From CAYVIB01 sp964451365 (GTDB lineage: Bacteria > Pseudomonadota > Gammaproteobacteria > Pseudomonadales > Cellvibrionaceae), in the NCBI GenBank assembly GCA_964451365.1, contig CAYVIB010000002.1:186001-250000 (forward strand): 64,000 nucleotides of DNA, given 5' to 3'. The position numbers and the translations under genes were made by a program. Below, piece by piece: positions 8,485 through 16,767 of the stretch (position 1 is its first letter; each line of letters opens with the position of its first letter). The notes under the pieces are model-generated. The model had not been told where the DNA came from. It worked only from the letters and a program-made list of their open reading frames with translations, and did not search any database.

Positions 8485-8794
8485 TGGCACTTTCCCAACC
8501 GCCTACCTGCACGACGTCCTTGCCGGCGATGGCGGGAATTTATTCCGGAGTAGTGCGCAAATTGGAGATCCGGAACTTGCGGAGGTTAAGGAGAGTTTTT
8601 ACCCTGGATGTCCGCTTCGCGAACATGACGTCGGAGTATTCTGAACTGAATTAATCCATCCGGACACCGCTTTCGCCGGCGCGCAAGTTTGTTACTGGCA
8701 ACTCGGTGCCCGTCACCCTTCCCGTCGCGCGGCATACGCGGCATAAAAGTTGCGTCCATTCAAAGTCGCATTTCGCCTGACCGGGAGCGCTACA
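8485..8794. other. intergenic region, nothing recognised
   Basis: About 310 bases between the miniature element and the PLDc_N gene, with no supported ORF. A short stretch near 8660-8690 (CACCGCTTTCGCCGG) resembles the hairpin core found at 55812-55831 but lacks one arm. No terminator or promoter stands out. Confidence 0.4.
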
Positions 8795-8977
8795 ATGGAT
8801 ATCGAAATCAGCGGTTTGTTTGGTCTCATCCTTTTAATTCTCGTTATCTACGCCATTGCGAAAATTGTACAAAGCAATGCAAGTTCCGGCAGTAAGGTTA
8901 TCTGGATTGTAGTGCTTATCTTTCTGCCGTTGCTCGGTTTTATTTTGTGGCTGATCTTCGGGCCCAAACCCAAATAA
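8795..8977 (+). CDS. small PLDc_N-domain membrane protein
   Basis: A 60-residue protein with two membrane segments: an N-terminal one (ISGLFGLILLILVIYAIAKI) and a second (IWIVVLIFLPLLGFILWLIF) that ends in GPKPK. The W-I-x-x-x-x-F-L-P-L-x-G-x-I-x-W-x-x-x-G pattern is the phospholipase-D-nuclease N-terminal (PLDc_N) domain, which commonly occurs alone as a tiny inner-membrane protein of unknown role. I chose the ATG at 8795, preceded by a GGGAG site. An in-frame extension upstream to 8750 adds only hydrophilic residues without a ribosome site. Confidence 0.8.
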   Translation: MDIEISGLFGLILLILVIYAIAKIVQSNASSGSKVIWIVVLIFLPLLGFILWLIFGPKPK

Positions 8978-8984
8978 TATTCAG

Positions 8985-9014
8985 CCGTAGGGGCGAAACC
9001 ATGTGTCCGCCCTT
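8985..9014 (-). repeat. REP-like hairpin, copy A
   Basis: Read on the minus strand it matches the unit AAGGGCGGACACATGG...CCCCTAC. It is a degenerate, inverted copy of the hairpins at 9048-9075 and 29888-29915, and forms a facing pair with 9048-9075. Confidence 0.6.
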
Positions 9015-9047
9015 CCTCCTGCAAAATTAAAATTCTATACAGAAAGC

Positions 9048-9075
9048 AAGGGCAGACACGTAGGTCTGCCCCTAC
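9048..9075 (+). repeat. REP-like hairpin, copy B
   Basis: A GGGCAGAC/GTCTGCCC stem with a 6-base loop, followed by CCTAC. It sits between the convergent PLDc_N and dehydrogenase genes and could also help terminate transcripts. The same unit recurs at 29888-29915. Confidence 0.65.
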
Positions 9076-9084
9076 GGTGCATGA

Positions 9085-10914
9085 TCAACGGCTGTAGGTT
9101 CCCGTTACTTGCCCGGCGGCCAACACATGCCCTTCCATGGCGGTAACCAACTCCGCGCGGCTAACGCCAAAAGGAATCTCCAGTTCGGTATCCAGCGCGA
9201 AAACCTGAAAATGGTAATGATGCGCGGGATCGCTCGCCGGCGGTTTGGGTCCGAAATAACCGATGGCGCCCGCCTCGCTTTTACCCTGCAATGCACCTTG
9301 CGGTTTTGCCGGTTGCGGCGACGGCGGCACCGCTTTGTTTAGTTGCGTAACGTCGGCGGGAATGTTGTAAAGCAACCAATGGACAAAAGGCGGGTCCTGA
9401 GCGACATCGGGGTCTTCCATAATTACAACATAACTTTTCGTCCCGTTCGGCCCTTCGCTCCACTGCAGCGGTGGCGATATATTGTCGCCTTCGGCGGCGT
9501 AAATATCCGGAATTGAATCACCGCTGGCAAACGCGGAAGATTCCAGCGCAAGGCTTTCATCCCCCGCATTCAGTAATTCAATCGCCAGGCCACCGGCGTT
9601 ATCCTGCTCCGGTACGGGAACTTCCCCATCACCGACACGCACATCCACTCCCCGGGAATTGGTGGGCGGCCCCACGGAATGGCCATTCTGGCTTCCACCG
9701 GTATAGGAGATGCGGTAGATAATGCCGTTGGTGTCGTCGGTTACCAGCAGTGCACCATCCCGCGCCTGTCCAACCCCGGCCAGGCGTCCCTTGTGAACCC
9801 ATTGTCTTCCCTCGCGCGATAAAAACCCCTGGGCAAACACGTCAAATGAAACGGGTTTTCCATTTTCGAATTGGATGCGTGTTATTTCGTAACCGGAAGG
9901 CGGTTTGCGGTTCCAGGAACCGCGAAACGCGATAAAGGCATCGCCGCGGTAGTCTTGGGGAAATTGTTCCCCCGAATAAAAAACCATTTGCATCGGTGCG
10001 GCGTGCGGCGTGTAGAAACCCACCGGCTCGACACTTTGCATTGCCCATTCGACCATGCTGATATTGCCGGGTGGATGATCCTGTGGATTGAACTTGCTGG
10101 CACCATACACATAAGGCCAGCCGTATTGGTTGCCTTTTACGATATGGTTGAGTTCTTCATATTGTTCATTATCGCCCAGCCAGTCGATGCCGTGATCCAT
10201 GCCGTAAAGTTCCCCCGTTTCCGGCTCAAAACCGAAACCGATAGTATTGCGCAGGCCCAAGGCAAAGATAGTCCGGTAGGAACCGTCCGGTTCCACCTGA
10301 AGAATCGTGGCATTTTCCTGATTGGTCTCATCGCAGGCATTACAGGTGGAGCCCACCGACACATAGAGCTTTTCGTCCGGCCCCACCACGATGGTCCGGT
10401 TGGGATGCTGCCCACCGTCGGGCAGATCGTCGACAATATGTTCCAGAGGTGCGAGCGTGCCGTCTCCCTGGATGGTCGTCCGATAAATATCGTTAACTGT
10501 TACCAGGTACATCGTATTTCCGTCGATGGCAATGCCGTGCATTCCGGGTCTGTTGGCCACAACCTGCCGTTGCTCCGATTGTCCGTCCCCGTCCTCATCG
10601 CGCAGCATTACAACATCCCCCGCCGAGCGTTCGGTCACATACACCGTTCCATCTTCAGCAACCGCCAGCATACGGGGGTTGGTTAAATCCGCGGCAAACA
10701 CATTAATTTCAAAACCCGGCTGCAGGGCGATGCGCTGCACACCACCGTTAACCGAAACCTGCTTTGGCTCCAGAATATGGCCGATAACCGTAATGTCCGC
10801 TGCTTTCGGGTCCTCCAACCGCTCCGACACGGGCCTGAGCTTGAACGCATGAACGCTTGTCGTGAGCAACCCGATACTATTGATTAATACAAAAAGAAAA
10901 ACCGGTAATTTCAT
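9085..10914 (-). CDS. exported PQQ-type sugar dehydrogenase fused to a PEBP/YbhB domain
   Basis: A protein of about 609 residues with a signal peptide ending near SVHA. Residues about 40-400 form a six-bladed beta-propeller of the GSDH/sorbosone dehydrogenase type (GFEINVFAADLTNPR, HPNRTIVVGPDEKLYVSVG, YGMDHGIDWLGDNEQ), normally a periplasmic PQQ-dependent oxidoreductase of sugars. After a linker near 410-450, the last 150 residues are a YbhB/YbcL-type phosphatidylethanolamine-binding domain (SPPLQWSEGPNGTKSYVVIM, EDPD, FVHWLLYNIP, HYHFQVFALD). Both domains are intact and in one frame. I chose the ATG at 10914, behind an AGGTG site; a GTG 9 bases upstream is possible. Substrate and the role of the PEBP domain are unknown. 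Confidence 0.85.
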   Translation of the reverse strand: MKLPVFLFVLINSIGLLTTSVHAFKLRPVSERLEDPKAADITVIGHILEPKQVSVNGGVQRIALQPGFEINVFAADLTNPRMLAVAEDGTVYVTERSAGDVVMLRDEDGDGQSEQRQVVANRPGMHGIAIDGNTMYLVTVNDIYRTTIQGDGTLAPLEHIVDDLPDGGQHPNRTIVVGPDEKLYVSVGSTCNACDETNQENATILQVEPDGSYRTIFALGLRNTIGFGFEPETGELYGMDHGIDWLGDNEQYEELNHIVKGNQYGWPYVYGASKFNPQDHPPGNISMVEWAMQSVEPVGFYTPHAAPMQMVFYSGEQFPQDYRGDAFIAFRGSWNRKPPSGYEITRIQFENGKPVSFDVFAQGFLSREGRQWVHKGRLAGVGQARDGALLVTDDTNGIIYRISYTGGSQNGHSVGPPTNSRGVDVRVGDGEVPVPEQDNAGGLAIELLNAGDESLALESSAFASGDSIPDIYAAEGDNISPPLQWSEGPNGTKSYVVIMEDPDVAQDPPFVHWLLYNIPADVTQLNKAVPPSPQPAKPQGALQGKSEAGAIGYFGPKPPASDPAHHYHFQVFALDTELEIPFGVSRAELVTAMEGHVLAAGQVTGTYSR

Positions 10915-11100
10915 GACTGTCACCTGTTGCTAAAAACCTTTCACACAAGCGGAACATGTTCCGCCTACATCCCATCGCCTTGTTCGACGTGAAGAGAAAA
11001 GAGCAAGGGCCGTACCCAAAACAGCCAGAATTTATTTGCAACAGAACGTTCTAAAATTATCGATTGGTTAGTTTAAACCCAGCAGCCGAAGGAGTTACCG

Positions 11101-11385
11101 ATGGATAACGATATCAAGGAAATGACGCGGGAAGCATTGATGGAAGAAGTCAAAAAATTAAGAAACGGCATCCGCCGGCACCGGGACACCAGCAGACATG
11201 AACTTTGCTGGCACCATCCGGCTCTGTGGGGACTGTTGCCGGAAAAAACAGATCATATTCCCGTTGTTCCCGAATGGCCGGAGTTTATGCGGGGATGTGT
11301 AAAATATCGCGAATCACTTGACCAACAGCTGCCTGACGCTCCACGCGACTCCCTGCCCTATGAAGATAACCGGGAATCCGGCTAA
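11101..11385 (+). CDS. conserved hypothetical protein
   Basis: A 94-residue hydrophilic protein with a good AAGGAG site 7 bases before the ATG. The N-terminus is a charged helix (EALMEEVKKLRNGIRRHRD), followed by a Trp/His/Pro-rich core (HELCWHHPALWGLLPEK). No signal peptide or membrane segment is seen, and I do not know a function. Its stop overlaps the stop of the convergent corA gene by 4 bases. Confidence 0.65.
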   Translation: MDNDIKEMTREALMEEVKKLRNGIRRHRDTSRHELCWHHPALWGLLPEKTDHIPVVPEWPEFMRGCVKYRESLDQQLPDAPRDSLPYEDNRESG

Positions 11386-12455
11386 AACCATCCCTGGCGC
11401 CGAAATATCAATACCATTCCCCCGGCGACACCAATCATGATCAACCAGATCAACAAGTAGCCGTAACGCCAACTCAACTCCGGCATATTCCAGGGACTGG
11501 CCTGGGTATTAAAGTTCATGCCGTAAACGCCGACGATAAATGTCAAGGGAATAAAAATGGTCGCAATTATGGTAAGTACTTTCATCACACCGTTCATGCG
11601 ATTGCTGACGCTGGACAGGTAAATGTCCAGCATACTGCTCGTCATTTCCCGATAGGTTTCCAGCAGGTCCATAACCTGAACAGTGTGGTCGTAACAGTCC
11701 CGCAGATAAACATGGGTACCTTCCTGAATGGTTTTAAAATCGCCTCGCAAAAGCTGGTTGATCAACTCCCGTTGTGGCCAAAGCATGCGACGGAGTAGAA
11801 TCAACTCCCGCTTCAGGATGTGAATACGTTCCAGTGTCGGGCCGTTGGCACCGCTTAGAATCTGGTCTTCCAGTTCCTCCAGTTGCCAGCCAAAACTCTC
11901 AAGTACCGGGAAGCCCTGGTCGATAATCATATCGAGCAGCGCATACAACAAATAATCCGCGTCTTTGAGTCGAAAACGATTGTTTTTTTCCTGCAATCTT
12001 TTGATGATCGGCTCAAAAGGTTTGAAATCGCCTTCATAAAAACTGATAAGTGAATTTTTGTTGACGAAAATACTTACCTGCCGGACATTGACAATATTTT
12101 CCTCCATCAGGGGCAGGCTCATAATCACAAACAATTGCTCATCAAACGTTTCCACCTTGGGCCGCTGACCGGTGTTGGATACATCTTCCAGTGCCAACGA
12201 ATGAAGATCGAAACACTCCCCCAGTTCAGACAGCGCCGCTTCCGTCGGACGCCCCTGAACGTGTACCCAGGTTATCGACTCCCGTTGCAGGTACGGCCGG
12301 CACTCGCTTACCGCAACATCACTACGCACTTCCATTTCCTCGGGGCGAAAATCTATCAGGTGGATCCTAAGCGGCTCGGCCGCTGGTTCGGCGGACTCAA
12401 TCAACGTACCCGGCGCGGTGCCCGGCGGGTGATAACGCTTGGTAAAAAAGGCCAC
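11382..12455 (-). CDS. corA: CorA-family magnesium/cobalt transporter
   Basis: A CorA channel of about 357 residues. It has a large cytoplasmic N-terminal domain (YHPPGTAPGTL start, LALEDVSNTGQRPKVE), a long coiled stalk helix around 190-290, and two C-terminal membrane helices with the signature YGMNF between them (VGVYGMNFN), ending in basic residues. It would carry Mg2+ (also Co2+/Ni2+) into the cell. I prefer the GTG at 12455, which has an AGAGGAG site at good spacing, over the ATG at 12479, which adds eight residues. It is a single gene, convergent with 11101-11385. Confidence 0.93.
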   Translation of the reverse strand: MAFFTKRYHPPGTAPGTLIESAEPAAEPLRIHLIDFRPEEMEVRSDVAVSECRPYLQRESITWVHVQGRPTEAALSELGECFDLHSLALEDVSNTGQRPKVETFDEQLFVIMSLPLMEENIVNVRQVSIFVNKNSLISFYEGDFKPFEPIIKRLQEKNNRFRLKDADYLLYALLDMIIDQGFPVLESFGWQLEELEDQILSGANGPTLERIHILKRELILLRRMLWPQRELINQLLRGDFKTIQEGTHVYLRDCYDHTVQVMDLLETYREMTSSMLDIYLSSVSNRMNGVMKVLTIIATIFIPLTFIVGVYGMNFNTQASPWNMPELSWRYGYLLIWLIMIGVAGGMVLIFRRQGWF

Positions 12456-12594
12456 GGGGTTCTCCTCTGGTGAGCACATATTGACGAAATTTTAGACGAC
12501 CAATCATACCATCTACTGTTTTCCGGTACAGATATGAATGGCCGGTGTTTTGCTTATCCCTACGGAGTCGTTATCAATTAAAGTGAGGTGCACC

Positions 12595-13167
12595 ATGTTT
12601 AAGTCTACAGGACCTTTTTCCAAACTTGTTTTGGCAGTACTGGCGGGATGTATCGGTGTATTCGCTCAAGTCAGCGCGATCGCCCAACAGACAAACGATG
12701 TTCCCAACCCGAGGCAGTACGATTTAATTGAGGCGGACGAATTTATCAAGGAAGCGTCAGCCAAAAATCTTGCGGAAATCGAAGCTGCCAAAGTGGCGAT
12801 GGAAAGCGCCTCTTCCCGGGAGGTAAAGGAATACGCCCAACACATGATCGAAGATCATAAAAAAGCTAACCAGAAGCTTAAGGAAATAGCAAAGAAAAAG
12901 AACATAGAGGTGTCGGATGATCCCGCGTTGATGGACCAGGCGAAAAAAATGGTGCTGGAACAGCGCGATGAATCCTTCGACGAGGCCTATGCCAACAATC
13001 AGGTGTCGGCGCACAAACAGACCATAGACCTGTTCCAGCGAGCGGCCAATTCCAATGATCCCGACATTAAGGATTTTGCAAACCAGACATTGCCCAAGCT
13101 GAAACAACACCTTGATAAAGCGCGGGAGTTGGTTCAAGTAACTGAAGAAGCGGAAGGAAATGTATAG
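12595..13167 (+). CDS. exported DUF4142 protein
   Basis: A 190-residue protein with a signal peptide (hydrophobic segment LVLAVLAGCIGVFAQVSAIAQ). A helical DUF4142 domain follows, with the family's features: FIKEASAKNLAEIEAAKVA, SSREVKEYAQHMIEDHKKAN, and a later helical hairpin (VSAHKQTIDLFQRAA, LPKLKQHLDKARELV). DUF4142 proteins have a ferritin-like four-helix fold, are periplasmic and are often stress-associated, with no known activity. I chose the ATG at 12595, after a GAGG site, over the in-frame start at 12538 because it directly precedes the signal peptide. Confidence 0.85.
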   Translation: MFKSTGPFSKLVLAVLAGCIGVFAQVSAIAQQTNDVPNPRQYDLIEADEFIKEASAKNLAEIEAAKVAMESASSREVKEYAQHMIEDHKKANQKLKEIAKKKNIEVSDDPALMDQAKKMVLEQRDESFDEAYANNQVSAHKQTIDLFQRAANSNDPDIKDFANQTLPKLKQHLDKARELVQVTEEAEGNV

Positions 13168-13173
13168 CAGGCT

Positions 13174-13222
13174 GTAGGCTGGGACGAACGCGCAGGCTGA
13201 ACGAGGTGAATCCCAACCTTCG
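13174..13222. repeat. REP-like inverted repeat (AGGTTGGGA family)
   Basis: Arms AGGCTGGGA (13176-13184) and TCCCAACCT (13211-13219), one mismatch. The same arm (TCCCAACCTACG) recurs at 36219-36230 and 55844-55854. It ends directly at the broken ygjV-like gene. Confidence 0.5.
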
Positions 13223-13229
13223 ATTTCTC

Positions 13230-13606
13230 GGTGCCCACACCTCCGCCTTCGGCGCGCTGCTGTCCTTTACTCGCACTGGTCTTTCCATCAGGACCAGTTC
13301 GCGCAAGGTAGCCTATGCGTTTATCGTCATCGGGTTCGGCTGGGGTTGGTACATTCGGAGAGTTGGGTGGACATGTTCCCGATTATTAGTTCGTGCATCG
13401 GCACCTATGCGCGGTTCTGCCTCAAAGGTGTTGCCATGTGGGTCGCCTTCCTTATCGCCGCATTTTCCTGGTTAATTAACAACCTGATCGTTGGATCGCT
13501 GGGTGGTACGCTGCTGGAAGTGACGCTGATTGCTGTTAATTCAATCACCATTTGCCGGCTGCACAAGAGCAAGCAAGCCGGTGTGCCGCCGGCATCTTAC
13601 CCTTAA
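13230..13606 (+). pseudogene. ygjV-like inner-membrane protein, 5'-truncated and frameshifted
   Basis: Two adjacent frames together read like the C-terminal two thirds of an E. coli YgjV-type inner-membrane protein. The first (about 13230-13355) gives ALLSFTRTGLSIRTSSRK and VAYAFIVIGFGWGW. The second (about 13355-13606) gives SWVDMFPIISSCIGTYARF and SWLINNLIVGSLGGTLLEV, ending in NSITICRLHK. Continuity requires a frameshift near 13350-13370. The N-terminal 40-50 residues are missing: the region upstream is the REP-like repeat. No ribosome site is present. A base-call error could explain the frameshift but not the lost 5' end. Confidence 0.65.
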
Positions 13607-13709
13607 GCTGTCACCTGATACGTCATCCTGCTCGCGCAAACCGGAAAGATTCACTATGCTCAAAAACTGAAATAAATAGAGACTAATAAATAGAACCTGG
13701 GGAGTTGAA

Positions 13710-14021
13710 GTGGAAAAATATAATTACGACACGCTGCTAGCGATACGGAATGAAACCGTGGAGATTACTGATGGTGCGGGAAATACCACGAAACTGACGG
13801 TTAAGGAAGTAACGAAAAGCCGAATGGACGGCCCCGAGTGGGAAGCTTTTTCAGTGACCTACGGCAATCATGGCGAACTCCGCATTGCGGAAGGATGCTA
13901 CCAGTTTACGTATCCAAGTTTCGGAAGTGTTGAACTGCTCCTGTCGCCGAAGAGCTTTACTGAATGCGAAACAGTGGTCACCCGCCAGCGGAATGTGCAG
14001 GAGCCGTCATCGGCAGTCTGA
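13710..14021 (+). CDS. DUF6916-like protein (tail-collar-associated family)
   Basis: A 103-residue protein starting with GTG after a GGGGAGTTGAA site. The pattern F/Y-x-x-L-L-x-x-x-x-E-x-V-x-I-x-D-G-x-G then KLTVKEV, PEWEAFSVTY, GCYQFTYPSFG and VELLLSP matches small DUF6916-type proteins, which I associate with phage-tail-collar (microcystin-dependent-protein type) genes. A tail-collar gene is present 3.7 kb downstream (17678-18256), supporting the link. No signal peptide. Function unknown; a chaperone or partner of the collar protein is a guess. Confidence 0.6.
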   Translation: MEKYNYDTLLAIRNETVEITDGAGNTTKLTVKEVTKSRMDGPEWEAFSVTYGNHGELRIAEGCYQFTYPSFGSVELLLSPKSFTECETVVTRQRNVQEPSSAV

Positions 14022-14152
14022 TCACGACAAATGAGCAATATTGAACTTTCACCTATCGCACTTGCCGGCAATTCCGCGGCAAAATTTCTGTGGTGACCGC
14101 GGACGCTGGACCAACCCCACTCCCGGCAGAGGGAAAATTTAAGGCAAAAAAA

Positions 14153-14902
14153 TCACGAGGGATAGTTAAAAGCCGCCATCACCCGCCGGACGTCGGGATG
14201 CTTTTCCAGAAGGCTCTCGTCGACCGGCGCCTGTTCCAGCCCCTGGTAATCATCTGTTTTCCGCCAACGCCAGTAATCCGCGCGCAATGGTGCCGCAAGA
14301 AACACTTCCAGGTACTCAAGTAATTTTTGATCATTCAGCCTGGCAAACGGCAACTCGAGCCAAGGGCTATCGTTCCAGATTTTTTTGTATGAAAGTGCCT
14401 GCAACTGCACTTCCGCCCAGTAGTATAAATTTTTTTCAAAAGACGTCAGGTGATCCCAGGCTTTGAGATACTCCGGCAACAAGGCCTCGACCGCGGCCGG
14501 GTGAAATAGCTCCTTCACCGGCAAGTGCGGCAGTATCGGCGGCACGAAGGCATTTTGTTTCAACCACGAACGCGCCACAGCCACGGGGTGCCTGTGTAAA
14601 TGAATGATTTTGACCGGGCAGTCCAACGCCTCGCGAAACCATTGCAGGTGGCGCCAACAGGGAAAGCCGCATTCAATATAATGGCCGTCCTGCCCTACGT
14701 GTTTCTGTATCCCGGATAAATGCGCGGTTAATTTTTCGGCATTGCACACCAGGGGATGGGATGGCGAATTTTTCAACGGCGCATAATCGAAGTGCAGTGG
14801 TTCATGTTCAACCCGCCAATCTTCAGGCAGTGTTTCAGCCAGATTTTTGGCCAGCCACTGCGTTCCGCACCGGCCGGTGGATAGAATAAAAGTGGCGCTC
14901 AT
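14153..14902 (-). CDS. sulfotransferase-family protein (type 1 of three)
   Basis: A 249-residue cytoplasmic protein with the 5'-phosphosulfate-binding P-loop of PAPS-dependent sulfotransferases near the N-terminus (STGRCGTQ at 8-15). The downstream core has VKIIHLHRHPVAVARSWL, which corresponds to the 3'-phosphate-binding R-x-P-x-x-x-x-x-S motif. Family length is normal. The acceptor cannot be predicted; bacterial relatives sulfate carbohydrates or peptides. It is encoded opposite to the neighbouring tailoring genes and divergent from the beta-hydroxylase gene, so the 112-base spacer 14903-15014 probably holds both promoters. Confidence 0.85.
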   Translation of the reverse strand: MSATFILSTGRCGTQWLAKNLAETLPEDWRVEHEPLHFDYAPLKNSPSHPLVCNAEKLTAHLSGIQKHVGQDGHYIECGFPCWRHLQWFREALDCPVKIIHLHRHPVAVARSWLKQNAFVPPILPHLPVKELFHPAAVEALLPEYLKAWDHLTSFEKNLYYWAEVQLQALSYKKIWNDSPWLELPFARLNDQKLLEYLEVFLAAPLRADYWRWRKTDDYQGLEQAPVDESLLEKHPDVRRVMAAFNYPS

Positions 14903-15014
14903 TTTTTCTCCGCATTTACGCCCCGATATCGTCCAATATGGGGGCAGCTTTTCTGTTGGATGCTATCCTAATTAAAACCAGCTATAGAACAATAATTTTT
15001 CCCCAGAGATCCGT

Positions 15015-15605
15015 ATGGAGCAACCGGTTCATTCCCGCATAGATTTCGCCCGCATCCGTCTACCCGTGTCGCTCGAAGAAATACAGACAGAAGTTGCACG
15101 GTTGCCGCAATCCGCCTGGGTGGATCATGTTAACCGGCAGGATTACAGCGGTGGCTGGGATGTTTTACCCCTGCGCTGCCAGCGTCAACACCTGTATTCT
15201 CACCCGGTGCTGCAAGGCTTTGCCATCGAAGCGGGGGATGATTGGGCCTATCTGCCTGCTATACATTCCTGCCCCGCCATTGCTCAATTTCTCGACCGGC
15301 TTCAGTGTCCGCTTAAGGGCGTCCGCCTGATGCGGCTAAAAGCCGCCGCGAAAATACGGCCTCATCGGGATCTCGGACTGAGCATCGATTATGGCGAGGC
15401 GCGGCTACACCTTCCGGTGGAAGTAAATGACGATGTCCTGTTCATCTGCAATGGCCGCCCGATTCCCATGCGAGCCGGAGAGCTGTGGTATTTCGATGCC
15501 GACAGACAACACAGTGTCCACAACCGTGGACGCACCGATCGCGTCAGTCTGGTTATCGACTGTGTTGCCAATGACTGGTTGCGCAAACGTATTTTGAACC
15601 CGTAA
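15015..15605 (+). CDS. aspartyl/asparaginyl beta-hydroxylase-like oxygenase
   Basis: A 196-residue single-domain protein of the Asp/Asn beta-hydroxylase family, a 2-oxoglutarate/Fe(II) oxygenase with a double-stranded beta-helix. Visible iron- and co-substrate-binding features are RPHRD with His117 and Asp119, RLHLPV further along the strand, and QHSVHN with His166/His169 followed by DRVSLVID, whose Arg would bind 2-oxoglutarate. No signal peptide, so the reaction would be cytoplasmic, on a peptide or protein side chain (inferred). Its stop is 4 bases before the start of the sulfotransferase gene, so they are co-translated. Confidence 0.85.
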   Translation: MEQPVHSRIDFARIRLPVSLEEIQTEVARLPQSAWVDHVNRQDYSGGWDVLPLRCQRQHLYSHPVLQGFAIEAGDDWAYLPAIHSCPAIAQFLDRLQCPLKGVRLMRLKAAAKIRPHRDLGLSIDYGEARLHLPVEVNDDVLFICNGRPIPMRAGELWYFDADRQHSVHNRGRTDRVSLVIDCVANDWLRKRILNP

Positions 15606-15609
15606 ACCG

Positions 15610-16767
15610 ATGTCCCTGCTCCTGCCATCTTACCAAAAGCTCCTGATCTCTCCTCAAGAGCTATGCATTTATCGCGATCTCTCTTTTGATCATTGCCTTG
15701 CACGTCTGGGAAAGCAATGGGAAATCGAAAGTCGTAACGAACTGATTTCGAAACTGCATTGGTGCAACCAGCAAGTACTGGATCTGGATGTCGAGCCCCT
15801 GCGCGGCCACTGGCTTCCATTCTCGTACAGTGCCAACACCGGAAGCATCGGCTGGTGCCTGCCACTGGAACAGGCCCGAGAACCTTTCCATCACCAATAC
15901 GTGGAGCGTTGCCGTCAGCAGATCGCGTTTAATCAGTTGATACAACCCAGAACCGATATTCATCGGCTAGCAGCGCCTGCGTCATCGCACGGAACGAAGC
16001 CCAACGGATTTATTTTTCATCTGTCCCGTTGCGGTTCAACACTGGTATCGGGAAGTTTGTCGGAAATTGAAGGTGTTTCTGTCCTGTCCGAATCGTCCTT
16101 ATTAACCGATATTTTGCTTGACGACTCGCTGGCGGAAAATGAAAAATACCACCTGCTACCGGCGATGCTCGACTGCCAGGGAAATATTGGGATCAAAAAC
16201 AACAAGATTATCGTTAAATGGAACGCCTGGGACTTGTTTTATTGGCCGTTGATTCGAAAAGTGTACCCGGATGTGCCGGTGCTGATTATTATACGGGAAC
16301 CAGTGGAAATACTTGCATCGCACCAATACCTTGCAGGACGACATATGTCGGGAGACCCCACACTGGCAAAACTCGATCCGGCAATGGCACCGGCACGGGA
16401 AGGAGAAACCATTTTACGGTTTCGCATCCGGGTTCTGCGTGACCTACTTGAGAGAGTTCGAATTATCGCGCAAGAACCCGGCGTCGAGATTGTCGACTAC
16501 CGGCAAATTAATATCAAAAAGATAACCGGGATGGGCGCTTTTTTTGGTTTGTCCATTTCCCCCATGGAAGCCGACCGAATACGGGAGCGAATGCAACTTC
16601 ATTCAAAAAATCCCCAACAACCGTTCCGGTCGGACAGTCCGGAAAAACAACAAATGTTTCGCGAAAAAGAAAAGGAACTGATCCATTCCATCTTATATGG
16701 GCCCTATAGAGAGATTCTGCATTACACGGCAACCGCACAGGAAATCGGTTTATGCGGGATGACTTAA
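15610..16767 (+). CDS. sulfotransferase-family protein with extra N-terminal domain (type 2)
   Basis: A 385-residue protein. Residues 1-130 are an extra domain without a clear match, rich in Trp, Cys and His (NELISKLHWCNQQVLDLD). A sulfotransferase-like P-loop domain follows: FHLSRCGSTLVSG with the loop at about 138-146, then VLIIIREPVEILAS as the 3'-phosphate-binding segment. It ends with a helical region. It lies between the beta-hydroxylase (4-base gap) and the GNAT gene (16-base overlap), which points to one operon and a shared substrate. Acceptor unknown. Kinase-like P-loop activity cannot be excluded from sequence alone. Confidence 0.8.
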   Translation: MSLLLPSYQKLLISPQELCIYRDLSFDHCLARLGKQWEIESRNELISKLHWCNQQVLDLDVEPLRGHWLPFSYSANTGSIGWCLPLEQAREPFHHQYVERCRQQIAFNQLIQPRTDIHRLAAPASSHGTKPNGFIFHLSRCGSTLVSGSLSEIEGVSVLSESSLLTDILLDDSLAENEKYHLLPAMLDCQGNIGIKNNKIIVKWNAWDLFYWPLIRKVYPDVPVLIIIREPVEILASHQYLAGRHMSGDPTLAKLDPAMAPAREGETILRFRIRVLRDLLERVRIIAQEPGVEIVDYRQINIKKITGMGAFFGLSISPMEADRIRERMQLHSKNPQQPFRSDSPEKQQMFREKEKELIHSILYGPYREILHYTATAQEIGLCGMT

